Assembly (NCBI RefSeq): GCF_020740795.1
Contig: NC_067283.1
Location: forward strand, 7,095,659 to 7,159,658
Source: Apus apus
Taxonomy: Eukaryota; Chordata; Aves; Apodiformes; Apodidae
DNA length: 64,000 nt
Reading direction: 5' to 3'
This document shows, piece after piece, positions 26,601-39,300 of the stretch (position 1 is the first letter of the stretch; each line of letters opens with the position of its first letter). The notes beneath the pieces were generated by a model, which saw only the letters and a list, made by a program, of their open reading frames with translations, ran no database searches and had not been told where the DNA came from. Position numbers and translations under genes: made by a program.

Positions 26601-29600
26601 CCATTCCTCATATTGCTTTCTTTGTGAATCATCTAAAAAGAATGGAAAATAAGTATGATATGATCTCATCCTGAGGGTGAGCTCTCATCCTACTCTCCAG
26701 AGATGAAGTTTAACCACCAGGTTCCCCCATATTTTAGGAAACCATTGGTCAAGTTCAGCCAAATGTGACAGAGGCTTTGGTATTTCAAGAGATTCGAAGT
26801 TCTTGGAGTGATCTGAGTTAAGGAGACAGAGATCCTAATTACTGCATTTATTGACAGAAAGCAGTTTTAACATAGCCTCTTAATTTCAAGAGGCACCATC
26901 CCGCTCTCAAGCCAGGAAACATGCAATTGCTAGCCAGTTAGCAAATGCAGCTTTGAAAGCAGCTACAGAACCTGGTGGTACCCTGCTCTGCCACAGAAGA
27001 GGGGACACTGAAGACCTTTGGAAGCATGCAGGTAGAGGGAAAGAGATTAGGGAGTAAGGGCACAAATTTATAGGTGACGTGGCCTCATTAATTCTGATGT
27101 TTGCAGAAGAGTTTTGTTCATATGAAAAAATATCTTTATTCCTACTTTAAGAAAAACAATAAAACTATAAACATCCATCAGATATCCACAAAATGAAAGA
27201 AAGATACTGTCTGTGCAAAAATAACTTTGTCAGTCCTCCATACAGGGCCTTCAGCAACAGTGCCTTTTCCTCCCCACAAACAAATGCCCTCTCATTTAGG
27301 TGGTAACAAACATTACTCTTTTTACAAATGCTCATCTGCTATGAACAGTCCATTGCTCTCAGATGTTTTTCTCGAGGCAAAACAATCATGTCTGACAACA
27401 CTTGATCTGCACTAAGCCCAGAAGGCAAGAGAGAAGATTTGGTGATGGTATCATTTGTCTCCTAATTGCATTGTGGCAATGAGCTGGGTAAGCAGGAATA
27501 TGGCACGGGTCCTTCTTGTGAAGAAAGTAAGGTTAATAAAGATAGCTCCACAACAGGATAAATTCAGTATAATCATGTTCTCCTTGTGCTCCAGTCCCTA
27601 CCACCTTCTGCTCTAACAGCCACTGTGGTAGTGACAACCACTGACTCTAACAGCTCAAGAAAATCAATTCACAGAGCTAGGACAGCCTCTATTGTCTCCA
27701 GGGGCGCCTATTCTTTCAACGATAAATTCTGCAAAACTAATCACACAACCTGAAGGGACAATTGAGTGGAAATGATGGAGAATAACTGCAGATGAGAGCA
27801 ATGCAAAAAGTGCAAATGGAAGTACTGAAATATTAACAAGTTCCAGGTAAGAATAAGTACTGCTGAAATGAGAAACAGATTTGTATCAAGTGCTCAAAAG
27901 CACCACCACCCCAATCGGAGCGAGGCCACTGCTGACTGCTATGTCAAGTCTCACCAGAAATTAAAACAGATAATATTGCAAAAGCTCCTTATTGCATACT
28001 CAGTGCTGCTGCTCCCATTTCTGGAAAAGGTGAAGGTGCTTACTTCTGTTTCTTATTCATAAATATCAAGTAAAGTTTTTGCAGTGATAGAAACATTCTT
28101 TTACATGTGGTCTTCCCTCTCCCAACATCTGCTCAGTTTTAATTTCTGTTAATAAATCTTCCTTCTCATAGAGGCTAGGACTTACAAGTGATCAAGGGCA
28201 ACCAGAAACAAGGAAGATAAAATACTAGTGCTATATATTCCTGCTTTCAGCAATTGTGATTCCCAGTCTTGCTTGTCTAATGCCTGGAAAGCTTTTTTTT
28301 TGCCTTTTTTTTTCAATTTGTTAAAATGACAATGATGCTGCACAAAACTTTTGCTTCCAAAATTAAAAAACCCCAGCAATATAGACTGTTGTTCTCACTG
28401 AGCTCAGGATATTACAACACAACAGGTTTTTGACATAGTAGTCTGTCAGTTAATAATTACTATTCTCTCACAAATCCAAATAATGCTATTTTTGTTTTTC
28501 CCTCTTTCCTTAAGGTGTTTCTTTGAGGGTAGCTTCTAGAAAAAAATGTTAAGAGAGCTTACTATGCAACCCTTTATTAGCTGGAATTGTAACAATGAAT
28601 TGACTAAATTTAGAAAGGATTAATTTTTGAGAGATAGGACCCATTTATGGATATTTTATTATAAAGAAAACAGAACTGTGGAATTAAACATCAGCATACA
28701 ATAAATTATTAAATCTGTACTTACTGACAAAACCAGGACCAAAATTGGGAGGATTAGGTCTAGAAATCTGAGGTGTCAAACTTCCGTCCTAGAAATTTCA
28801 GCAAAACATAGAGACAAGGATATTAAGGCATGATTAAATTAAAAAAAAAAAAAAAACCACAAACCAAACAAAAACTAGTTACTATGAATAAACACTTTTG
28901 TTTAAAACCCCTATCAAGTTGTATTACCTGTGTAATTGCCTGCTGCATATGATTTTGGCCTTCGCTGGTCTGAGCCCCTGGCACTGGCTGACCTATAAAG
29001 GGAAACCTATGGATATATAAACAGACAGTTAATAACTGGTAGGTATTTTAGGGGAGAGACAACCTTTTTATTGCCCTGAACTTACACAAAGCCTCCAAAT
29101 ATTTTATAGACATTTGCTTGAACTTCTCTACCAAACTTTTTCAATGTCTGAAGAACAGTAATTCTCATTTCATGGAACAACACTTGGTCGAAACAGTTGC
29201 ATTTTACACTTTGCAGAGAGATGAAGTACACATGAGGATCTGGGCTAAAGCAGTGAAGATGCACAAAAAACCCAGCTGTATCTGTATTTCAATATATTTC
29301 ATTTTTTAAAAAAATACAGATTTAATGGATTTAGATATCATAGCAGTACAGTCAACTAGAGTTGGGTAAATGTGCACCTCTGGCAAGGTAAAACACACTG
29401 TTTTAAGGGGCACACAAAAAGAAAAGGTGCAGATCTTCTCTGGCCCATAGACTGCCCACCTATAGTAAAGACAGTCATGGTGAAGTCTGTGCAGCTCATA
29501 GCTCCTTGTATCCTCAATGGATTTACAGAGAGGATGAAACTTCCATTACTTGGGCTAAGAGTGTTAAATTACATGCTGCACCATGAAGTTTAACCATTAC

Positions 29601-32600
29601 TCGCCCATCAATGGGTTTCAAACCCAGTGTGTGGGAGATGTGTCATCACATTATCAGTAAGTAGGAAAACAAGGGAAGCAACAACAGTGAGGCCAGGCTG
29701 ACCAATGACATTGCCACTGGAACACAAGTCTGATGCGTTTTAATACTTCTTTATGTGACAAAAGGATCTTTTTCCACTTAAAAATTGTCATTTCCCCTAG
29801 CTCTATCATTTCCTTTTACATTTTGTAGTCCTAAACAATGGTATTAAGCATTGCCTACCTGTTCATAACCATTGTTGGCATCCCCATGTTACTCTGGGCC
29901 ATGACTTTATTAATCCCCTTAAGAGCTACCATTTTTGCTTTCATTATCGGATCAGTAATTGCATCAAAATCTATAAAAGAAAAACAGTACAAGTGAATGA
30001 CATAGCCGAACACTACAAGTTGTTCAGGTCTAGTTAATGTGTAAATCATCATTAAAACAACATAATTGCATTATGACTTAAATTTACTTGTCCTCTCCAC
30101 TTTGAAAATCATGGTTAATACATAGTTTCATATATCCTCAAAGGAAACTCACTCCAGAAGCAAGTGTTCTTGTTTTCCACCACAACACAAGGAAAAGCAG
30201 GTCAGTCTAAGAAGGGCTTCAGACCAAATCAGGCCTATGACCCAATAGGTAAATAATTTCTATTTATAGGTGTAAGGATCAGGAAGAAGAGTTGTTCTGT
30301 GAGTTCACTTGGCAAAACTGACACACCCCCACTTGCGTACTGAGAAAACAGTCACTCAGTAGTTACCAGCAGCTCTACAGGCAGCAAGGCCTGTGCCCCT
30401 CACAGCTTCTGAACAGACTATATGTATGGTGAGCTCTGCCTCTTTGCTGTCTCTCCTGTTAGGTGCCTCCCACAGAACAGGATAAATGGGAGTACAGAAG
30501 GGCTGAGGTTGGAAGGAAGCTCTGGAGGTCACCTTAGCCACCTGGGGTGGCCACAGGACATCCTAGTGACACTAAAAACATGGAACTGTGACTTAGGGGG
30601 TAGGTTAAATTTGTCTTTTGAATAAACAGCCTTGATGGCCAGTGTAGTTATAACCAACACATTTCTCAAATTTTGCAATTAATTAATAACAATTTACTGA
30701 CAGCAATGGTCTCAATCTGAATGCTCAAACTGCTCTGTCCTATTAAACAGGAAAAGTGTTTCTTTTAAATATTCTTCATACATGCTGAATTATTTGTAGT
30801 ATTTCTGGGCCTTGCCAAGACTGGGCTAGTACTACAGCTTTTCATGACCCCTTTCCTTGAGACACACTAAACACTAAAGAAAATGTAACAGAACAACCAC
30901 ACAGAGAAAATAAATCAAAAGGTCAGCTATTACACTTGAATATTTGTTTATGAAGGGTGCATTTACTCCATACCATGTATGAAAACCTAAGGCATAAAGC
31001 AAATATATGACAGATATGATGTAAAAAAAATGAGCAGTAATGCAGTTTCCCTGATCCTAGTACTGTCAACAGGAGAATTGCCATGGAATTCAGAATTCTA
31101 CCTACATACTGAATTTCCATATTCCCATTGTAACTACCAGGCAGATTGATTTTTATTATGCCCCTCTTCAAGCTCCAGGTATCTACCTGCTTCTTTCAGT
31201 GCTATGGATTATTGAACTATTTACTGTTGAGTGATTGAACACAGACAAACAGACCATCCCACATACCAATATTGGGGAAAAATGGCTCCGAACGTTGGCG
31301 AATCATGGCTTGCATCTGTCTCTGCTGCTGCTGCTCCTGTCTTTCCTGATCCAAAAGGTCCTGCAGAAGAAGTGGCTGTTCCTCTAGCAGAAGTGGTCTC
31401 TCTCGATTTTGTTGTTGAGCTAATGGTTGAGGGAGCATTATCTGCTGGGGACCAGATATGCCACTGGGACCAGGACGGTTTGTTACAGTCACAGTTTGAT
31501 TAGATGTCTGTCCTGTCCCAAAGTTATGATTAGATGACTGACCCTGAATAAATCCTGCGTTTGGTGACCCTTGAGGAAAATTATGGTTCATCCGTGGAAC
31601 CATGGTCAAACTTGGATTTATAGTGTTTTCCAAGATCTGTCCACCAGGTGTCATTAGTGTTTGTGGAATACCTGATCCATGGTTCATTTGTGTTGCTGGC
31701 AAAGATTGAGATGGAGATCCTACAGTCCTTGCTTCAGCATTATCTGAGCTCTCATTAGCTAGCAAACTTGAGAGGACTGGTGTGGACCCAGTTATACTGC
31801 AGGAACTTACTGCTCCTTGAACAGGCAGTGGAGCAGATCCCTGAGCATCTGGACTAGGCACAGTTGTTTCTTGAGTAGGAACAGTAGTAGTTTTGTCTGG
31901 GAATTCTGGGTTAGCAGGCTGTGCAGGAGCCTTTTCTCCATCCTTTAACTCCATTTCAGCAGCCTGTTGAGTACTTGTGGATTCAGCATTTCCATCTTTA
32001 TTTTCATTTTCATTCTTCTTTTCCTCCTTAGTCTTTGGGGAAAGAACTTCTGTTTTAATTTCATTTTCTGTAACAGATTTCTTCTGTGGAGACTGAGTCT
32101 CAGGAGGGGAAACAGTTCTGTCACCTTGTTCTTTCTGTTTTGGTTCTTCTGTCTTGCCCTGGATATCTAGTTTGTCATCAATGGGGACACCAAGATCTAG
32201 TTCTTCATTAAACATTCCTTTCTTATCACCCACATCAAGGTCTGGGTCTGTGTATGCGATTATGTCAAATTCCCCAGATCTTAGAAGATCATCTAGGTGA
32301 GGATCATTGGTTTCCAAATTATCTAAAGTGTCCAGCTCGTCTCCTTTCCCATCCTCTGTGTCTAGATTCAAATTTTCCAGATCCTCATCATCTAAATCCT
32401 TGACTTCAACACCGTCAAGGTCTTTCACATCCAAATCTTTTACAGCAGGATCATCAGGATCAAGCTTTTCTTCTAGACCATCACTTGGCTGGTTGGGAAT
32501 CTGCAGATTTGCAGATTCATCACTTGGTGCAGATGTAGCCAAAGGTGGTCCAGGAAATGCATCAGCAACTGGTGGATGACTTAGAGAAGGTATTACAAGT

Positions 32601-33311
32601 GCAGGTGGGTTGTCAGGATTGATTTGATCCTGCTGGGATTGTGACATATGCTCCAAACCTGTAGACATCTGCAACTGGTTAGGCATACCTTGAGAACTGT
32701 GTCTCAGTGGTTCTGCCTGTCTTGGGCCTGGAAACTCCTGCCTGGGTATAAACCCTGGATGTCGTTGATGTTGTGCTGCTGCATCCATAACATTTGCAGC
32801 AGCAGGATTAAAAGGCAGCCTTGGCCTCCCATCAGGAGCTCTGTGACGTAACTCGATATACGCCTGACCCAATATATTGTGCTGCTGAACTGGAATTCCC
32901 TGTGGGGGAAAATGTTGAGAGATGCCAGAGGGATTACTCATTTGTGGGTTGCTCACTGGCCGAGGCATATCAATAGACAGAGATCTTCTCAGCTGTGGTG
33001 GAACTCCAGGGCGTTGCATTGGCTGCTGAGGACCAAGGAAACGTTCTTGACCTGATGGTGGACCATGGCCACCTCCTGGAAACCCATATCTAAAATAAAG
33101 TATGAAAGACTAAATAATCTTTTTCTCTCAGGACTGCCTAGTCTGGCATATTTGACTAAATAACTATTCACCAAAGTGATTTACATGATGCATTCATTAA
33201 GATATTTTAAACAAATATTTTGACTAATTATGCTTACATTTAAATGAGCTTTATGACTATAATAAAATAATTGCTTTAATTATGTTTAATAAACAACCTG
33301 TTTTCTATCTC

Positions 33312-33342
<31 letters not shown>

Positions 33343-36300
33343 GAAAACTCTGACAGTAAGAACTATCTCAGTGAATAAACTGCATGTTAATGCGACTCAG
33401 AGCATAAAATAATATTGTGTGGATTAGAAATTACTGAAATAAATCCAAAATATTGAAAATAGTAATTCCCAAGATAGCAACATACGTCAATCCTGGCACT
33501 CATTTTACATCATAGCCTTCAATGTAAAAATAGCACAGGCAGAAGTTGACATTTGATTACATATTCATTATAAATTAAACCAATAATATTATATTATTCA
33601 TTCTCAAGACACTAAAGCTAATGTCAGACCTTTCATTTAAAAAAAAATAAAAGCCCCAGAACTATGGGCAACAAAATCCTTCAGGTCACATAACTTCCTC
33701 AAGTAGTGCAGTTTCTGATTAATTCCCAACAAAAGACAGGGTAGAACAGTCCCAGTGTAAAATACAGGTTTTAATGTCACAGACACAGGAAAATTCACTG
33801 CACATAATGACATCAGGAAGATTACCAGCTGCTGTAGACAACACAGATGATTTTTCATCCAAAAACCTCCAACCCACTATTTAACAATTTCTATAAATGT
33901 AGAACCACCCCTGTAATACCCTGGTTTTAAGAGATCAAAGAGCTTACCTGAGACCATGAGGTCTCATCCCCATGGCATTCAAATCACCTGGAAACTGGGG
34001 TCTATTGAACTGCCCATCAGCAGGAAAAGGTCCACGTTGGTCTTTTGGGTATACAGGGAACCTTGGCCCACCTGGTGGGACAACAGAAGACCTAATATTC
34101 CCAGGATATGGAGGAGGAGGGCGGTTAAAAATTTGATTTAAATTGTCTTGCTGCCAGTGCTGAAGAGGAGCTGCATGGGTAGGAGCTGCTGCATCCTGCA
34201 AGGCTTTTTCCTGACGAACTGCATTCTTCTTCTGCTGCTGCTGCTGCAGGATAATTTCACGTAATTTCTGGCGCTGTTTAAAAAAAGAACAAAACAACAC
34301 AAAAACAACATTGTGCTTGACCCTGCAATTGACATGTTTGGAACTGTTATGCTCCGCTTGGTTATGCCTTTTGGAAGAAAGAAAAGTCTTCAATCACTAC
34401 AGAAAAATATTATAAATTACCATAATCACCTCAGAAATTAGAAGAGAGATCAAATGGTGCAAGATGCTGGCAATGCCACTTAATCTCCAGACCTCTTGTT
34501 AAAGGGTACAGTGTGAACCTGTTTCACCAATTAACACATAAGTAACTCTCTTTTCCTTTTCTATTCTGATAATGCAAGCTCTTTTCCACATGAAAAGTGC
34601 ATTCTGAGGGAGAAGGGGGACTACAGGCCAAGGAAAGCAGCAAGAGGATTACACCAAAGCTGCAGAACTTACTGTAACTCTGTAAGATAAATACTACTGA
34701 TTTTTCCACTAAATTTACTTCCCATCACCCCTTCCAAAACAGATGACTGAACGACTTCCCACAAGTTGAAAGTAATTCTATGTCTCAGTAAGAGCTGTTT
34801 GCAAAACAGTCATCGACAAAAGCCTGGAGTGAATGTGCCTCTGGAAGAGCAGTGACCAACAGTAGGATTCACCTCAACATGTCAGCCAGTGAAAAGTTAG
34901 TTGTTTAATCTGAAATCTTTGCCTATTCTCCCTTTTTCAGTCAGTGAACAAGTCACTGACAATCAGTTCTACATCTCACCTATTATAAGGTAGAACTAAT
35001 TATTCTTTCAAAGTGTTTTTTTTTCCTCACACTGTAGATGGAAAAGCTATTACAGACCGATCATCTACATCTTTGATGGCTTCAAAGATGGCCTCTGGTT
35101 CCTTTCTAAATCTTGTCCAAACTCCTTAAAAATTACTGATGTTTCCATATAGATTCTGGTTCTATCTAGGAGGACCAAATTAACATACTAAGTGAATGAA
35201 GATAACTCTACATTATTTAGTTAAGTTTAAAGGCAAGAAACTTCAAATATTATCAAGAATGGGTGAAATTCTTCTACTTACTAAATTTTAGTACCATCAG
35301 TATTAAACATAGTTCTCACCTGTCTTAATTTCTCAGTGTCTGCCTGAGACATATTCATGGTACTCTGTGTATCTGTTACTCCAGTAGTGGGTACTGGGCC
35401 AGGAACCTGTGAAACCTTGGGAAATTGTTGTCCTTGAGAACTCATTGGAGAATTTGCAGGTGTGCTGAAGCTTCCCTCAGATCCAGGCCGTGGCTGTTCA
35501 GCAGTGTCATGGGCCAGTTGACCAGTCCCAAAGGATTCTGGCTGAGGCCTTGGAGTCATCGGTGGTTGATCATATGGGTCACGTGCTGGAGCAGCTGGGC
35601 CATGGCTAAATGAATCCGATACTGCAGGTCCTGCAGGTCTGGGAGCTTGAGAACACGGATCTGATGGCCTGACAAAAGTGCCTTGCAACCTGTTCTGTGG
35701 TGTCTGCAGGAAAGGATCTCTACTTGGTAACAGTCCCGGTCTTGTCATTGCAGGTCTGTTAAAAGTCTCTGGAATCCCTGGCCTTGGAGTTGCTGGTTGC
35801 TGAGAATAAGGATCATTGAGAACTGGCCTGGGTGTTCCAGGAGGTTGGGCATATGGATCAGAATGTCTCTGATTTGCTGGGGACTGAGAAAACAAATCTG
35901 CTGGCTGAGAAGGTCTTGGAGTTGGGGGTTGCTGCATATATGGATCAACTGTGGTGGGCCGAGGAGTTCCTGGAGGTTGGGCATAAGGATCAGCCACTGG
36001 CCGAGGAGTACCTGGAGGCTGGGAGTAAGGATCCTGAGAAGCTGGCCTTGTAATAGGTCCAGACTGAGGGAAAGAATCACTTTGCTGTCGCACAATCCGA
36101 GGTGGATGGGCAAAAGTGTCCTTTATTGCAGGATGAGGGGTAAGGGGAGGCTGGCTGTATGGATCGTTAGGCTGATTATGGGAAAAGTTATCCACTGGCC
36201 TTGGTGTCAAAGGAGGCCTTTCATACGGATCCACAGCAACACGCCTTGGTGTACCTGGCATCGATGCATAAGGATCTTGTGGGGACTGAGGTGGGCGCAT

Positions 36301-39300
36301 GGGAGTTTTAAAAGGTCCAGGGCTGCCATCAACAGGAGCAGGAGTCAGTGGTGGCCGCGCGTACGGGTCGGAAGTCACCCTCTGCCGCTGAAACGTGTCT
36401 GTTCTAGGTGCTGGCTTGGTAAATGGGTCACTATTTCCAGCTGTTAAAGGAACCTTCCCTGTCTGTTCCATAACTATGGGTGATCTTGGGACTCCCAGTG
36501 GTTTGGAGAACTGCTCTGATGCCATGACAGGCCTGGGTGTGTCTGGTGGCTTTGCATAGGGATCATTGCTGCTTGGAGATGAAGAACATGAATCCCTGAC
36601 TGGTGAAGGTCTGCTTCCTGATGGTTCAGTCACCTGAATGGGCCTAGATATGGCTGACTGTGGTGCACAGGTATCTAATGGTGCAATGGTACTTCTTCTA
36701 GGAAAGTTTTGGTTAATGGGTGCTGGTCTAGGTGTTCCCACCATTTTAGCATATGGGTCCATTGGAGAAGGAGGTCTTGTGTTTGTGGAACCCGGAGAAA
36801 ACATCTGCTGTGATGATGTCTGAGGAGTCTGAGACTGAGAATCATGTGCTGGGATTCGGGTCGGAGTAGGGGGTGGAGCTTGTGGTTTTAAGAACACATC
36901 ATCTGAGGATGCTGATGTAGGCGTAGCAGGTAGCTGCTGCTTTGCAAATAGATCCTTATGGAATGTCTGTTGTGCAGGAGACATACTTCCATTGCCAGTC
37001 TGCGGTGTTAAGGGGCTCTGGATCCCACTGCTAGGTGTGTCTGAGCCAGACTGGTTCAGAAGCTGCTGTGAACCAAACTGCTGCTGCTGCTGCTGTTGCT
37101 GCTGCTGTTGCTGCTGCTCATTTTTCACTTGTTCAAGCTTCTGTGTGGCTTCTATTTTGGCTTGCTGCTTACTTTTTTGCCGCATTTGCTGTTTCAAAAT
37201 TATGAGGAAAAAGGTTACATTTGTAAGTCCAGGCTATACAAAAACTTTTTGGTGACTGAGACTGTAATTAAAACTTTAGGACACGTTGAAGATCAATTAT
37301 AAATAATTCTAAATTGCAAATTTTAAATGCAATGGGAGCAGAGAGTCTAGCTTTTTGTGAAGTTCAATTACTTTGATATGCACCTTGATTGCCTGGAAAG
37401 AAGCATTTCCTAGGTTGCCTGAAGAGTAGCACTGCTTTCCAACCTTACACTCTGCAGACAAAAGGTTACTGACAGATGCAGCTCTGATGTGAGGCAAATG
37501 GGGTCTGAGAGACACCCAGCCCAATTTGCAGCAGTAATCTGCAGGACAAGATCACTGCAATATAGAGTACATAAAACCAAAGTGCTGCACTAGCAGCCAT
37601 ACAGAACAAGAACAACTTATTTTGGTAATAGGTAAGATTTAAGAGTCCAAGTTTTAAAACAAAGTTTTCCAGCATTTACAAGCAGCTTCTCTGCTGTTAG
37701 CATCTATTCTCTTCCTACGCAGACTGGCTGACTTTATACTCTTCTACAAAGAAAGATTAGAATTGATTTTATTACAACAGATTCCAACAATACCGTTTAA
37801 AACTGGAAGAAAGATAACAAAACACCCTCAACGGAACACACCTGTCTGAATTTCCATTCCTGCTCATGTTCTGATTCCCTCTGTTTTAATGGATCTTTAA
37901 ACAGGTCGGAGTCAATGCGTGAGCTGGGATCAATGCTATCCTGTTGCTGCTGCCTTTTCATGGAGTCATTTGACATCTGTACTTTATTGATGCGCAAAGC
38001 AGCTCTATTATCTCGGGCTTTTTGCTGAGAAAAGATTAAAAAAAAAATGTAGTTAGCTTTGTTTCCCTCTGCAAAGTGTGAACATTGTACCTGTTATTCC
38101 TAAAAAATCTACCATCAAATTATTTGTACAGCCTGTTTTAATCACTAAATCATTAAATTATGCACTTTAAAAGGAATTCCAAACTAGAAATACTTAATCT
38201 GTACAGAAGTTCTGTGTTTAACATACTTTAGAAAGAACTAAGGAGTTCTTAGCAGCAGAGATCTTCTATGCATTAGCAGTGCCTGTTCAGGCACTGGGCT
38301 GTGCAAAGACAGCATGAATCCCACCAGTTTATCTTTCAAATCACATATTGGTGTGGTCTGCAATCTGAAGAGATGAGCACAGCAGATGATGTTTGGATCA
38401 ATAAAGGCCACTAATGTGGAGAACTTCAATGACAAGAAAAATACAGCCTACTCCATTGAACAGCTTCTATAGATCTCAGTCTGTGTTAAGCTAGCAGTAT
38501 AAACACAGGGTATGGGCTTACGGATCAGGAAAAATGGGATGGAATAACAACAGTTCCTCTTCAATGAGGCATTTTACAGCCATACTGACACTTCAAAGCC
38601 CCTAATGGAAGTTTCAGAGAGTCTGTTTTACCACCAATCTAGGATGTGATTCCTTTTCTGAATCAAACCCTCACATATTCTTTTCCACAATTTTATTTCC
38701 AGTTCTCAAGTAGGGGTTGCCCAGCAGAAAAGGCTTTAATCCTTCCCCTCCAGCACCAGTGTCACAACAGCAGAAAAATTAGTGTCATTTTCCCCTGTAA
38801 GTGATGGGAATGTGCATACTAAGGAAAGTAAAAAGTCTACAGTGAAAATTCACTAACACTCTTCAGAATTTCATTTCTAAGGTAGCCTTTACTCATCCCC
38901 ACAGAGTGTAAGGCCCTAAGGAGAGGTATCACAGCAGCTTCCTGACTGCATAATGCCAGGAACACTAGGAACAGCTGAATGGCAGGAGTACAAGGACTGT
39001 AACTTCTGCAAGGAAGTAACTGCATCTTGCTGTGCCAATATTCATGCATGCACTTGTATGAACTCTCCTCCTGAACATGAAGAAAGTAATTTTTGCAGCT
39101 GCTTTTTTGATATCCATCAGGAGAATAGGACTGTGTTTGTTAAGAACAATTAAAAAGAAAAGAAAATCAGTAATAGAAATAACTGTGAAGTGATAATTGC
39201 TTGGATAAAAATCCATGCATGTAAGTGGATAGTGTCTTGTAAACACTACACAGAAAGAATCACCAAGACCAAATACAGCACGGACAAGATGACATAGAGG

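Noticed and set aside
28993..29006. Internal AG as acceptor for e19
   Set aside because: Using it would leave the reading frame out of phase with e18 and lose the FPFIG residues.
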